A stretch of 64,000 nt of DNA from Hippasteria phrygiana (taxonomy: Eukaryota; Echinodermata; Asteroidea; Valvatida; Goniasteridae). The notes under the pieces were generated by a model that made no database searches, was not told the DNA's origin, and worked only from the letters and a program-made list of their open reading frames with translations. The position numbers and the translations under genes were made by a program. Shown in pieces: positions 10,341 through 24,714 of the stretch (positions are counted from its first letter, which is position 1; every line of letters starts with the position of its first letter). Location of the stretch: positions 806,001 through 870,000 of the forward strand of contig JAZGUH010001235.1 in assembly GCA_037893225.1 (NCBI GenBank), given 5' to 3'.

Positions 10341-12426
10341 ATGAAATATCAACCAAATTCAGTAATGTTGACATGTATGGATAGCTTAGATCTGGCGCTA
10401 CATGTTGCAATTATCGGCGGCTTCTTAGAGTTAACACTTGTGGAGAAAATTCAAACCTCGCAATGTTTATTTTCTTCCTGGCCACCATCTGTGTGCAGAT
10501 TACCTCCTATTTATTGCTCCATGCCTGTCAAAATCCCTGGGGTATGGACTTGCTTTACTCATTCATAATTGCATGAAATATCAACCAAATTCAGTAATTT
10601 TGACATGTATGGATAGCTTAGATCTGGCGCTACATGTTGCAATTATCGGCGGCTTCTTAGAGTTAAAACTTGTGGAGAAAATTCAAACCTCGCAATGTTT
10701 ATTTTCTTTCCGGCCAACATCTGTGTACATGTTACCGTCTATTTATTGCTCCATGCATGTCAAATTCCATGGGGTATGGACTTGCTTTACTCATTCATAA
10801 TTGCATGAAATATCAACCAAATTCAGTAATTTTGACATGTATGGATAGCTTAGATCTGGCGCTACATGTTGCAATTATCGGCGGCTTCTTAGAGTTAACA
10901 CTTGTGGAGAAAATTCAAACCTCGCAATGTTTATTTTCTTCCCGGCCACCATCTGTGTGCAGATTACCTTCTATTTATTGCTCCATGTCTGTGAAATTCC
11001 CTGGGGTATGGACTTGCTTTACTCATTCATAATTGCATGAAATATCAACCAAATTCAGTAATTTTGACATGTATGGATAGCTTAGATCTGGCGCTACATG
11101 TTGCAATTATCGGCGGCTTCTTAGAGTTAAAACTTGTGGAGAAAATTCAAACCTCGCAATGTTTATTTTCTTTCCGGCCAACATCTGTGTGCAGATTACC
11201 TTCTATTTATTGCTCCATGTCTGTGAAATTCCCTGGGGTATGGACTTGCTTTACTCATTCATAATTGCATGAAATATCAACCAAATTCAGTAATTTTGAC
11301 ATGTATGGATAGCTTAGATCTGGCGCTACATGTTGCAATTATCGGCGGCTTCTTAGAGTTAAAACTTGTGGAGAAAATTCAAACCTCGCAATGTTTATTT
11401 TCTTTCCGGCCAACATCTGTGTGCAGATTACCTTCTATTTATTGCTCCATGTCTGTGAAATTCCCTGGGGTATGGACTTGCTTTACTCATTCATAATTGC
11501 ATGAAATATCAACCAAATTCAGTAATTTTGACATGTATGGATAGCTTAGATCTGGCGCTACATGTTGCAATTATCGGCGGCTTCTTAGAGTTAAAACTTG
11601 TGGAGAAAATTCAAACCTCGCAATGTTTATTTTCTTTCCGGCCAACATCTGTGTACATGTTACCGTCTATTTATTGCTCCATGCATGTCAAATTCCATGG
11701 GGTATGGACTTGCTTTACTCATTCATAATTGCATGAAATATCAACCAAATTCAGTAATTTTGACATGTATGGATAGCTTAGATCTGGCGCTACATGTTGC
11801 AATTATCGGCGGCTTCTTAGAGTTAACACTTGTGGAGAAAATTCAAACCTCGCAATGTTTATTTTCTTTCCGGCCAACATCTGTGTGCATATTACCTTCT
11901 ATTTATTGCTCCATGCCTGTCAAATTCCCTAGGGTATGACTTGCTTTACTCATTCATAATTGCATGAAATATCAACCAAATTCAGTAATTTTGACATGTA
12001 TGGATAGCTTAGATCTGGCGCTACATGTTGCAATTATCGGCGGCTTCTTAGAGTTAAAACTTGTGGAGAAAATTCAAACCTCGCAATGTTTATTTTCTTT
12101 CCGGCCAACATCTGTGTACATGTTACCGTCTATTTATTGCTCCATGCATGTCAAATTCCCTGGGGTATGGACTTGCTTTACTCATTCATAATTGCATGAA
12201 ATATCAACCAAATTCAGTAATTTTGACATGTATGGATAGCTTAGATCTGGCGCTACATGTTGCAATTATCGGCGGCTTCTTAGAGTTAAAACTTGTGGAG
12301 AAAATTCAAACCTCGCAATGTTTATTTTCTTTCCGGCCAACATCTGTGTGCATATTACCTTCTATTTATTGCTCCATGCCTGTCAAATTCCCTAGGGTAT
12401 GACTTGCTTTACTCATTCATAATTGC
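8718..12426. repeat. Zone 1 HOR copy of 16 monomers
   Basis: Order Bmi-A-B-A-C-A'-D'-Bm-A-C-E-E-A-Dt, then an extra A'-D. The first 14 units match 15672-18917 and 24715-27960 class by class. The extra A'-D recalls the A'-D dimers at 5705-6167 and 8255-8717. Confidence 0.88.
11733..11963 (+). repeat. Class Dt monomer, 231 bp (reference copy; 7 in window)
   Basis: Dt has the 3' part of class D but C95, the marker of the B, C, F and G classes. It reads as a fusion with a B/C-type left part and a D right part, with the exchange between positions 95 and 137. Starts: 11733, 18687, 27730, 35841, 36304, 44879, 50672. It always follows class A (or the C95 form of A at 36072). Confidence 0.9.
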
Positions 12427-15400
12427 ATGAAATATCAACCAAATTCAGTAATGTTGACATGTATGGATAGCTTAGATCTGGCGCTACATGTTGCAATTAT
12501 CGGCGGCTTCTTAGAGTTAACACTTGTGGAGAAAATTCAAACCTCGCAATGTTTATTTTCTTCCTGGCCACCATCTGTGTGCAGATTACCTCCTATTTAT
12601 TGCTCCATGCCTGTCAAAATCCCTGGGGTATGGATTTGCTTTACTCATTCATAATTGCATGAAATATCAACCAAATTCAGTAATTTTGACATGTATGGAT
12701 AGCTTAGATCTGGCGCTACATGTTGCAATTATCGGCGGCTTCTTAGAGTTAAAACTTGTGGAGAAAATTCAAACCTCGCAATGTTTATTTTCTTTCCGGC
12801 CAACATCTGTGTGCATATTACCTTCTATTTATTGCTCCATGCCTGTCAAATTCCCTAGGGTATGACTTGCTTTACTCATTCATAATTGCATGAAATATCA
12901 ACCAAATTCAGTAATGTTGACATGTATGGATAGCTTAGATCTGGCGCTACATGTTGCAATTATCGGCGGCTTCTTAGAGTTAACACTTGTGGAGAAAATT
13001 CAAACCTCGCAATGTTTATTTTCTTCCTGGCCACCATCTGTGTGCAGATTACCTCCTATTTATTGCTCCATGCCTGTCAAAATCCCTGGGGTATGGACTT
13101 GCTTTACTCATTCATAATTGCATGAAATATCAACCAAATTCAGTAATTTTGACATGTATGGATAGCTTAGATCTGGCGCTACATGTTGCAATTATCGGCG
13201 GCTTCTTAGAGTTAAAACTTGTGGAGAAAATTCAAACCTCGCAATGTTTATTTTCTTTCCGGCCAACATCTGTGTACATGTTACCGTCTATTTATTGCTC
13301 CATGCATGTCAAATTCCATGGGGTATGGACTTGCTTTACTCATTCATAATTGCATGAAATATCAACCAAATTCAGTAATTTTGACATGTATGGATAGCTT
13401 AGATCTGGCGCTACATGTTGCAATTATCGGCGGCTTCTTAGAGTTAACACTTGTGGAGAAAATTCAAACCTCGCAATGTTTATTTTCTTCCTGGCCACCA
13501 TCTGTGTGCAGATTACCTCCTATTTATTGCTCCATGCCTGTCAAAATCCCTGGGGTATGGACTTGCTTTACTCATTCATAATTGCATGAAATATCAACCA
13601 AATTCAGTAATTTTGACATGTATGGATAGCTTAGATCTGGCGCTACATGTTGCAATTATCGGCGGCTTCTTAGAGTTAAAACTTGTGGAGAAAATTCAAA
13701 CCTCGCAATGTTTATTTTCTTTCCGGCCAACATCTGTGTACATGTTACCGTCTATTTATTGCTCCATGCATGTCAAATTCCATGGGGTATGGACTTGCTT
13801 TACTCATTCATAATTGCATGAAATATCAACCAAATTCAGTAATTTTGACATGTATGGATAGCTTAGATCTGGCGCTACATGTTGCAATTATCGGCGGCTT
13901 CTTAGAGTTAACACTTGTGGAGAAAATTCAAACCTCGCAATGTTTATTTTCTTCCCGGCCACCATCTGTGTGCAGATTACCTTCTATTTATTGCTCCATG
14001 TCTGTGAAATTCCCTGGGGTATGGACTTGCTTTACTCATTCATAATTGCATGAAATATCAACCAAATTCAGTAATTTTGACATGTATGGATAGCTTAGAT
14101 CTGGCGCTACATGTTGCAATTATCGGCGGCTTCTTAGAGTTAAAACTTGTGGAGAAAATTCAAACCTCGCAATGTTTATTTTCTTTCCGGCCAACATCTG
14201 TGTACATGTTACCGTCTATTTATTGATCCATGCATGTCAAATTCCCTGGGGTATGGACTTGCTTTACTCATTCATAATTGCATGAAATATCAACCAAATT
14301 CAGTAATTTTGACATGTATGGATAGCTTAGATCTGGCGCTACATGTTGCAATTATCGGCGGCTTCTTAGAGTTAAAACTTGTGGAGAAAATTCAAACCTC
14401 GCAATGTTTATTTTCTTTCCGGCCAACATCTGTGTGCAGATTACCTTCTATTTATTGCTCCATGCCTGTCAAATTCCCTAGGGTATGACTTGCTTTACTC
14501 ATTCATAATTGCATGAAATATCAACCAAATTCAGTAATGTTGACATGTATGGATAGCTTAGATCTGGCGCTACATGTTGCAATTATCGGCGGCTTCTTAG
14601 AGTTAACACTTGTGGAGAAAATTCAAACCTCGCAATGTTTATTTTCTTCCTGGCCACCATCTGTGTGCAGATTACCTCCTATTTATTGCTCCATGCCTGT
14701 CAAAATCCCTGGGGTATGGACTTGCTTTACTCATTCATAATTGCATGAAATATCAACCAAATTCAGTAATTTTGACATGTATGGATAGCTTAGATCTGGC
14801 GCTACATGTTGCAATTATCGGCGGCTTCTTAGAGTTAAAACTTGTGGAGAAAATTCAAACCTCGCAATGTTTATTTTCTTTCCGGCCAACATCTGTGTAC
14901 ATGTTACCGTCTATTTATTGCTCCATGCATGTCAAATTCCATGGGGTATGGACTTGCTTTACTCATTCATAATTGCATGAAATATCAACCAAATTCAGTA
15001 ATTTTGACATGTATGGATAGCTTAGATCTGGCGCTACATGTTGCAATTATCGGCGGCTTCTTAGAGTTAACACTTGTGGAGAAAATTCAAACCTCGCAAT
15101 GTTTATTTTCTTCCCGGCCACCATCTGTGTGCAGATTACCTTCTATTTATTGCTCCATGTCTGTGAAATTCCCTGGGGTATGGACTTGCTTTACTCATTC
15201 ATAATTGCATGAAATATCAACCAAATTCAGTAATTTTGACATGTATGGATAGCTTAGATCTGGCGCTACATGTTGCAATTATCGGCGGCTTCTTAGAGTT
15301 AAAACTTGTGGAGAAAATTCAAACCTCGCAATGTTTATTTTCTTTCCGGCCAACATCTGTGTGCAGATTACCTTCTATTTATTGCTCCATGTCTGTGAAA

Positions 15401-15671
15401 TTCCCTGGGGTATGGACTTGCTTTACTCATTCATAATTGCATGAAATATCAACCAAATTCAGTAATTTTGACATGTATGGATAGCTTAGATCTGGCGCTA
15501 CATGTTGCAATTATCGGCGGCTTCTTAGAGTTAAAACTTGTGGAGAAAATTCAAACCTCGCAATGTTTATTTTCTTTCCGGCCAACATCTGTGTGCATAT
15601 TACCTTATATTTATTGCTCCATGCCTGTCAAATTCCCTAGGGTATGACTTGCTTTACTCATTCATAATTGC
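12427..15671. repeat. Zone 1 HOR copy of 14 monomers with internal D-Bm insertion
   Basis: Order Bmi-D-Bm-A-B-A-C-A'-D'-Bm-A-C-E-D. Apart from the D-Bm dimer after the first unit it matches the 12-mer at 21933-24714. Bmi is followed by D instead of A only here. The last D (15441) has a private C167A. Confidence 0.87.
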
Positions 15672-18600
15672 ATGAAATATCAACAAAATTCAGTAATGTT
15701 GACATGTATGGATAGCTTAGATCTGGCGCTACATGTTGCAATTATCGGCGGCTTCTTAGAGTTAACACTTGTGGAGAAAATTCAAACCTCGCAATGTTTA
15801 TTTTCTTCCTGGCCACCATCTGTGTGCAGATTACCTCCTATTTATTGCTCCATGCCTGTCAAAATCCCTGGGGTATGGATTTGCTTTACTCATTCATAAT
15901 TGCATGAAATATCAACCAAATTCAGTAATTTTGACATGTATGGATAGCTTAGATCTGGCGCTACATGTTGCAATTATCGGCGGCTTCTTAGAGTTAAAAC
16001 TTGTGGAGAAAATTCAAACCTCGCAATGTTTATTTTCTTTCCGGCCAACATCTGTGTACATGTTACCGTCTATTTATTGCTCCATGCATGTCAAATTCCA
16101 TGGGGTATGGACTTGCTTTACTCATTCATAATTGCATGAAATATCAACCAAATTCAGTAATTTTGACATGTATGGATAGCTTAGATCTGGCGCTACATGT
16201 TGCAATTATCGGCGGCTTCTTAGAGTTAACACTTGTGGAGAAAATTCAAACCTCGCAATGTTTATTTTCTTCCTGGCCACCATCTGTGTGCAGATTACCT
16301 CCTATTTATTGCTCCATGCCTGTCAAAATCCCTGGGGTATGGACTTGCTTTACTCATTCATAATTGCATGAAATATCAACCAAATTCAGTAATTTTGACA
16401 TGTATGGATAGCTTAGATCTGGCGCTACATGTTGCAATTATCGGCGGCTTCTTAGAGTTAAAACTTGTGGAGAAAATTCAAACCTCGCAATGTTTATTTT
16501 CTTTCCGGCCAACATCTGTGTACATGTTACCGTCTATTTATTGCTCCATGCATGTCAAATTCCATGGGGTATGGACTTGCTTTACTCATTCATAATTGCA
16601 TGAAATATCAACCAAATTCAGTAATTTTGACATGTATGGATAGCTTAGATCTGGCGCTACATGTTGCAATTATCGGCGGCTTCTTAGAGTTAACACTTGT
16701 GGAGAAAATTCAAACCTCGCAATGTTTATTTTCTTCCCGGCCACCATCTGTGTGCAGATTACCTTCTATTTATTGCTCCATGTCTGTGAAATTCCCTGGG
16801 GTATGGACTTGCTTTACTCATTCATAATTGCATGAAATATCAACCAAATTCAGTAATTTTGACATGTATGGATAGCTTAGATCTGGCGCTACATGTTGCA
16901 ATTATCGGCGGCTTCTTAGAGTTAAAACTTGTGGAGAAAATTCAAACCTCGCAATGTTTATTTTCTTTCCGGCCAACATCTGTGTACATGTTACCGTCTA
17001 TTTATTGCTCCATGCATGTCAAATTCCCTGGGGTATGGACTTGCTTTACTCATTCATAATTGCATGAAATATCAACCAAATTCAGTAATTTTGACATGTA
17101 TGGATAGCTTAGATCTGGCGCTACATGTTGCAATTATCGGCGGCTTCTTAGAGTTAAAACTTGTGGAGAAAATTCAAACCTCGCAATGTTTATTTTCTTT
17201 CCGGCCAACATCTGTGTGCAGATTACCTTCTATTTATTGCTCCATGCCTGTCAAATTCCCTAGGGTATGACTTGCTTTACTCATTCATAATTGCATGAAA
17301 TATCAACCAAATTCAGTAATGTTGACATGTATGGATAGCTTAGATCTGGCGCTACATGTTGCAATTATCGGCGGCTTCTTAGAGTTAACACTTGTGGAGA
17401 AAATTCAAACCTCGCAATGTTTATTTTCTTCCTGGCCACCATCTGTGTGCAGATTACCTCCTATTTATTGCTCCATGCCTGTCAAAATCCCTGGGGTATG
17501 GACTTGCTTTACTCATTCATAATTGCATGAAATATCAACCAAATTCAGTAATTTTGACATGTATGGATAGCTTAGATCTGGCGCTACATGTTGCAATTAT
17601 CGGCGGCTTCTTAGAGTTAAAACTTGTGGAGAAAATTCAAACCTCGCAATGTTTATTTTCTTTCCGGCCAACATCTGTGTACATGTTACCGTCTATTTAT
17701 TGCTCCATGCATGTCAAATTCCATGGGGTATGGACTTGCTTTACTCATTCATAATTGCATGAAATATCAACCAAATTCAGTAATTTTGACATGTATGGAT
17801 AGCTTAGATCTGGCGCTACATGTTGCAATTATCGGCGGCTTCTTAGAGTTAACACTTGTGGAGAAAATTCAAACCTCGCAATGTTTATTTTCTTCCCGGC
17901 CACCATCTGTGTGCAGATTACCTTCTATTTATTGCTCCATGTCTGTGAAATTCCCTGGGGTATGGACTTGCTTTACTCATTCATAATTGCATGAAATATC
18001 AACCAAATTCAGTAATTTTGACATGTATGGATAGCTTAGATCTGGCGCTACATGTTGCAATTATCGGCGGCTTCTTAGAGTTAAAACTTGTGGAGAAAAT
18101 TCAAACCTCGCAATGTTTATTTTCTTTCCGGCCAACATCTGTGTGCAGATTACCTTCTATTTATTGCTCCATGTCTGTGAAATTCCCTGGGGTATGGACT
18201 TGCTTTACTCATTCATAATTGCATGAAATATCAACCAAATTCAGTAATTTTGACATGTATGGATAGCTTAGATCTGGCGCTACATGTTGCAATTATCGGC
18301 GGCTTCTTAGAGTTAAAACTTGTGGAGAAAATTCAAACCTCGCAATGTTTATTTTCTTTCCGGCCAACATCTGTGTGCAGATTACCTTCTATTTATTGCT
18401 CCATGTCTGTGAAATTCCCTGGGGTATGGACTTGCTTTACTCATTCATAATTGCATGAAATATCAACCAAATTCAGTAATTTTGACATGTATGGATAGCT
18501 TAGATCTGGCGCTACATGTTGCAATTATCGGCGGCTTCTTAGAGTTAAAACTTGTGGAGAAAATTCAAACCTCGCAATGTTTATTTTCTTTCCGGCCAAC

Positions 18601-18917
18601 ATCTGTGTACATGTTACCGTCTATTTATTGCTCCATGCATGTCAAATTCCATGGGGTATGGACTTGCTTTACTCATTCATAATTGCATGAAATATCAACC
18701 AAATTCAGTAATTTTGACATGTATGGATAGCTTAGATCTGGCGCTACATGTTGCAATTATCGGCGGCTTCTTAGAGTTAACACTTGTGGAGAAAATTCAA
18801 ACCTCGCAATGTTTATTTTCTTTCCGGCCAACATCTGTGTGCATATTACCTTCTATTTATTGCTCCATGCCTGTCAAATTCCCTAGGGTATGACTTGCTT
18901 TACTCATTCATAATTGC
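15672..18917. repeat. Zone 1 HOR copy, 14-mer, 3246 bp
   Basis: Order Bmi-A-B-A-C-A'-D'-Bm-A-C-E-E-A-Dt. It has the same order and length as 24715-27960, 9043 bp downstream. The private C14A is at base 15685. Confidence 0.9.
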
Positions 18918-21900
18918 ATGAAATATCAACCAAATTCAGTAATGTTGACATGTATGGATAGCTTAGATCTGGCGCTACATGTTGCAATTATCGGCGGCTT
19001 CTTAGAGTTAACACTTGTGGAGAAAATTCAAACCTCGCAATGTTTATTTTCTTCCTGGCCACCATCTGTGTGCAGATTACCTCCTATTTATTGCTCCATG
19101 CCTGTCAAAATCCCTGGGGTATGGATTTGCTTTACTCATTCATAATTGCATGAAATATCAACCAAATTCAGTAATTTTGACATGTATGGATAGCTTAGAT
19201 CTGGCGCTACATGTTGCAATTATCGGCGGCTTCTTAGAGTTAAAACTTGTGGAGAAAATTCAAACCTCGCAATGTTTATTTTCTTTCCGGCCAACATCTG
19301 TGTACATGTTACCGTCTATTTATTGCTCCATGCATGTCAAATTCCATGGGGTATGGACTTGCTTTACTCATTCATAATTGCATGAAATATCAACCAAATT
19401 CAGTAATTTTGACATGTATGGATAGCTTAGATCTGGCGCTACATGTTGCAATTATCGGCGGCTTCTTAGAGTTAACACTTGTGGAGAAAATTCAAACCTC
19501 GCAATGTTTATTTTCTTCCTGGCCACCATCTGTGTGCAGATTACCTCCTATTTATTGCTCCATGCCTGTCAAAATCCCTGGGGTATGGACTTGCTTTACT
19601 CATTCATAATTGCATGAAATATCAACCAAATTCAGTAATTTTGACATGTATGGATAGCTTAGATCTGGCGCTACATGTTGCAATTATCGGCGGCTTCTTC
19701 GAGTTAAAACTTGTGGAGAAAATTCAAACCTCGCAATGTTTATTTTCTTTCCGGCCAACATCTGTGTACATGTTACCGTCTATTTATTGCTCCATGCATG
19801 TCAAATTCCATGGGGTATGGACTTGCTTTACTCATTCATAATTGCATGAAATATCAACCAAATTCAGTAATTTTGACATGTATGGATAGCTTAGATCTGG
19901 CGCTACATGTTGCAATTATCGGCGGCTTCTTAGAGTTAACACTTGTGGAGAAAATTCAAACCTCGCAATGTTTATTTTCTTCCCGGCCACCATCTGTGTG
20001 CAGATTACCTTCTATTTATTGCTCCATGTCTGTGAAATTCCCTGGGGTATGGACTTGCTTTACTCATTCATAATTGCATGAAATATCAACCAAATTCAGT
20101 AATTTTGACATGTATGGATAGCTTAGATCTGGCGCTACATGTTGCAATTATCGGCGGCTTCTTAGAGTTAAAACTTGTGGAGAAAATTCAAACCTCGCAA
20201 TGTTTATTTTCTTTCCGGCCAACATCTGTGTACATGTTACCGTCTATTTATTGCTCCATGCATGTCAAATTCCCTGGGGTATGGACTTGCTTTACTCATT
20301 CATAATTGCATGAAATATCAACCAAATTCAGTAATTTTGACATGTATGGATAGCTTAGATCTGGCGCTACATGTTGCAATTATCGGCGGCTTCTTAGAGT
20401 TAAAACTTGTGGAGAAAATTCAAACCTCGCAATGTTTATTTTCTTTCCGGCCAACATCTGTGTGCAGATTACCTTCTATTTATTGCTCCATGCCTGTCAA
20501 ATTCCCTAGGGTATGACTTGCTTTACTCATTCATAATTGCATGAAATATCAACCAAATTCAGTAATGTTGACATGTATGGATAGCTTAGATCTGGCGCTA
20601 CATGTTGCAATTATCGGCGGCTTCTTAGAGTTAACACTTGTGGAGAAAATTCAAACCTCGCAATGTTTATTTTCTTCCTGGCCACCATCTGTGTGCAGAT
20701 TACCTCCTATTTATTGCTCCATGCCTGTCAAAATCCCTGGGGTATGGACTTGCTTTACTCATTCATAATTGCATGAAATATCAACCAAATTCAGTAATTT
20801 TGACATGTATGGATAGCTTAGATCTGGCGCTACATGTTGCAATTATCGGCGGCTTCTTAGAGTTAAAACTTGTGGAGAAAATTCAAACCTCGCAATGTTT
20901 ATTTTCTTTCCGGCCAACATCTGTGTACATGTTACCGTCTATTTATTGCTCCATGCATGTCAAATTCCATGGGGTATGGACTTGCTTTACTCATTCATAA
21001 TTGCATGAAATATCAACCAAATTCAGTAATTTTGACATGTATGGATAGCTTAGATCTGGCGCTACATGTTGCAATTATCGGCGGCTTCTTAGAGTTAACA
21101 CTTGTGGAGAAAATTCAAACCTCGCAATGTTTATTTTCTTCCCGGCCACCATCTGTGTGCAGATTACCTTCTATTTATTGCTCCATGTCTGTGAAATTCC
21201 CTGGGGTATGGACTTGCTTTACTCATTCATAATTGCATGAAATATCAACCAAATTCAGTAATTTTGACATGTATGGATAGCTTAGATCTGGCGCTACATG
21301 TTGCAATTATCGGCGGCTTCTTAGAGTTAAAACTTGTGGAGAAAATTCAAACCTCGCAATGTTTATTTTCTTTCCGGCCAACATCTGTGTGCAGATTACC
21401 TTCTATTTATTGCTCCATGTCTGTGAAATTCCCTGGGGTATGGACTTGCTTTACTCATTCATAATTGCATGAAATATCAACCAAATTCAGTAATTTTGAC
21501 ATGTATGGATAGCTTAGATCTGGCGCTACATGTTGCAATTATCGGCGGCTTCTTAGAGTTAAAACTTGTGGAGAAAATTCAAACCTCGCAATGTTTATTT
21601 TCTTTCCGGCCAACATCTGTGTGCAGATTACCTTCTATTTATTGCTCCATGTCTGTGAAATTCCCCGGGGTATGGACTTGCTTTACTCATTCATAATTGC
21701 ATGAAATATCAACCAAATTCAGTAATTTTGACATGTATGGATAGCTTAGATCTGGCGCTACATGTTGCAATTATCGGCGGCTTCTTAGAGTTAAAACTTG
21801 TGGAGAAAATTCAAACCTCGCAATGTTTATTTTCTTTCCGGCCAACATCTGTGTACATGTTACCGTCTATTTATTGCTCCATGCATGTCAAATTCCATGG

Positions 21901-21932
21901 GGTATGGACTTGCTTTACTCATTCATAATTGC
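18918..21932. repeat. Zone 1 HOR copy, 13-mer, 3015 bp
   Basis: Order Bmi-A-B-A-C-A'-D'-Bm-A-C-E-E-A. The expected final Dt is missing because it is fused with the first monomer of the next copy (21933). Private changes are A87C at 19700 and T198C at 21666. Confidence 0.9.
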
Positions 21933-22164
21933 ATGAAATATCAACCAAATTCAGTAATTTTGACATGTATGGATAGCTTAGATCTGGCGCTACATGTTGC
22001 AATTATCGGCGGCTTCTTAGAGTTAACACTTGTGGAGAAAATTCAAACCTCGCAATGTTTATTTTCTTCCTGGCCACCATCTGTGTGCAGATTACCTCCT
22101 ATTTATTGCTCCATGCCTGTCAAAATCCCTGGGGTATGGATTTGCTTTACTCATTCATAATTGC
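21933..22164 (+). repeat. Fusion monomer Bi (Dt left part, Bmi right part)
   Basis: T27 and C95 match Dt, while T139, A193 and T209 match Bmi. In the neighbouring HOR copies this junction reads A-Dt-Bmi-A; here it reads A-[this unit]-A. The simplest reading is one unequal crossover between a Dt and a Bmi, with the exchange between positions 27 and 137, removing one 231-bp unit. A reversion of position 27 in a Bmi plus loss of Dt is possible but needs two steps. Confidence 0.85.
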
Positions 22165-24714
22165 ATGAAATATCAACCAAATTCAGTAATTTTGACATGT
22201 ATGGATAGCTTAGATCTGGCGCTACATGTTGCAATTATCGGCGGCTTCTTAGAGTTAAAACTTGTGGAGAAAATTCAAACCTCGCAATGTTTATTTTCTT
22301 TCCGGCCAACATCTGTGTACATGTTACCGTCTATTTATTGCTCCATGCATGTCAAATTCCATGGGGTATGGACTTGCTTTACTCATTCATAATTGCATGA
22401 AATATCAACCAAATTCAGTAATTTTGACATGTATGGATAGCTTAGATCTGGCGCTACATGTTGCAATTATCGGCGGCTTCTTAGAGTTAACACTTGTGGA
22501 GAAAATTCAAACCTCGCAATGTTTATTTTCTTCCTGGCCACCATCTGTGTGCAGATTACCTCCTATTTATTGCTCCATGCCTGTCAAAATCCCTGGGGTA
22601 TGGACTTGCTTTACTCATTCATAATTGCATGAAATATCAACCAAATTCAGTAATTTTGACATGTATGGATAGCTTAGATCTGGCGCTACATGTTGCAATT
22701 ATCGGCGGCTTCTTAGAGTTAAAACTTGTGGAGAAAATTCAAACCTCGCAATGTTTATTTTCTTTCCGGCCAACATCTGTGTACATGTTACCGTCTATTT
22801 ATTGCTCCATGCATGTCAAATTCCATGGGGTATGGACTTGCTTTACTCATTCATAATTGCATGAAATATCAACCAAATTCAGTAATTTTGACATGTATGG
22901 ATAGCTTAGATCTGGCGCTACATGTTGCAATTATCGGCGGCTTCTTAGAGTTAACACTTGTGGAGAAAATTCAAACCTCGCAATGTTTATTTTCTTCCCG
23001 GCCACCATCTGTGTGCAGATTACCTTCTATTTATTGCTCCATGTCTGTGAAATTCCCTGGGGTATGGACTTGCTTTACTCATTCATAATTGCATGAAATA
23101 TCAACCAAATTCAGTAATTTTGACATGTATGGATAGCTTAGATCTGGCGCTACATGTTGCAATTATCGGCGGCTTCTTAGAGTTAAAACTTGTGGAGAAA
23201 ATTCAAACCTCGCAATGTTTATTTTCTTTCCGGCCAACATCTGTGTACATGTTACCGTCTATTTATTGCTCCATGCATGTCAAATTCCCTGGGGTATGGA
23301 CTTGCTTTACTCATTCATAATTGCATGAAATATCAACCAAATTCAGTAATTTTGACATGTATGGATAGCTTAGATCTGGCGCTACATGTTGCAATTATCG
23401 GCGGCTTCTTAGAGTTAAAACTTGTGGAGAAAATTCAAACCTCGCAATGTTTATTTTCTTTCCGGCCAACATCTGTGTGCAGATTACCTTCTATTTATTG
23501 CTCCATGCCTGTCAAATTCCCTAGGGTATGACTTGCTTTACTCATTCATAATTGCATGAAATATCAACCAAATTCAGTAATGTTGACATGTATGGATAGC
23601 TTAGATCTGGCGCTACATGTTGCAATTATCGGCGGCTTCTTAGAGTTAACACTTGTGGAGAAAATTCAAACCTCGCAATGTTTATTTTCTTCCTGGCCAC
23701 CATCTGTGTGCAGATTACCTCCTATTTATTGCTCCATGCCTGTCAAAATCCCTGGGGTATGGACTTGCTTTACTCATTCATAATTGCATGAAATATCAAC
23801 CAAATTCAGTAATTTTGACATGTATGGATAGCTTAGATCTGGCGCTACATGTTGCAATTATCGGCGGCTTCTTAGAGTTAAAACTTGTGGAGAAAATTCA
23901 AACCTCGCAATGTTTATTTTCTTTCCGGCCAACATCTGTGTACATGTTACCGTCTATTTATTGCTCCATGCATGTCAAATTCCATGGGGTATGGACTTGC
24001 TTTACTCATTCATAATTGCATGAAATATCAACCAAATTCAGTAATTTTGACATGTATGGATAGCTTAGATCTGGCGCTACATGTTGCAATTATCGGCGGC
24101 TTCTTAGAGTTAACACTTGTGGAGAAAATTCAAACCTCGCAATGTTTATTTTCTTCCCGGCCACCATCTGTGTGCAGATTACCTTCTATTTATTGCTCCA
24201 TGTCTGTGAAATTCCCTGGGGTATGGACTTGCTTTACTCATTCATAATTGCATGAAATATCAACCAAATTCAGTAATTTTGACATGTATGGATAGCTTAG
24301 ATCTGGCGCTACATGTTGCAATTATCGGCGGCTTCTTAGAGTTAAAACTTGTGGAGAAAATTCAAACCTCGCAATGTTTATTTTCTTTCCGGCCAACATC
24401 TGTGTGCAGATTACCTTCTATTTATTGCTCCATGTCTGTGAAATTCCCTGGGGTATGGACTTGCTTTACTCATTCATAATTGCATGAAATATCAACCAAA
24501 TTCAGTAATTTTGACATGTATGGATAGCTTAGATCTGGCGCTACATGTTGCAATTATCGGCGGCTTCTTAGAGTTAAAACTTGTGGAGAAAATTCAAACC
24601 TCGCAATGTTTATTTTCTTTCCGGCCAACATCTGTGTGCATATTACCTTCTATTTATTGCTCCATGCCTGTCAAATTCCCTAGGGTATGACTTGCTTTAC
24701 TCATTCATAATTGC
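21933..24714. repeat. Zone 1 HOR copy, 12-mer, 2782 bp
   Basis: Order Bi-A-B-A-C-A'-D'-Bm-A-C-E-D. It ends in the short E-D form, like 12890-15671. Confidence 0.9.
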
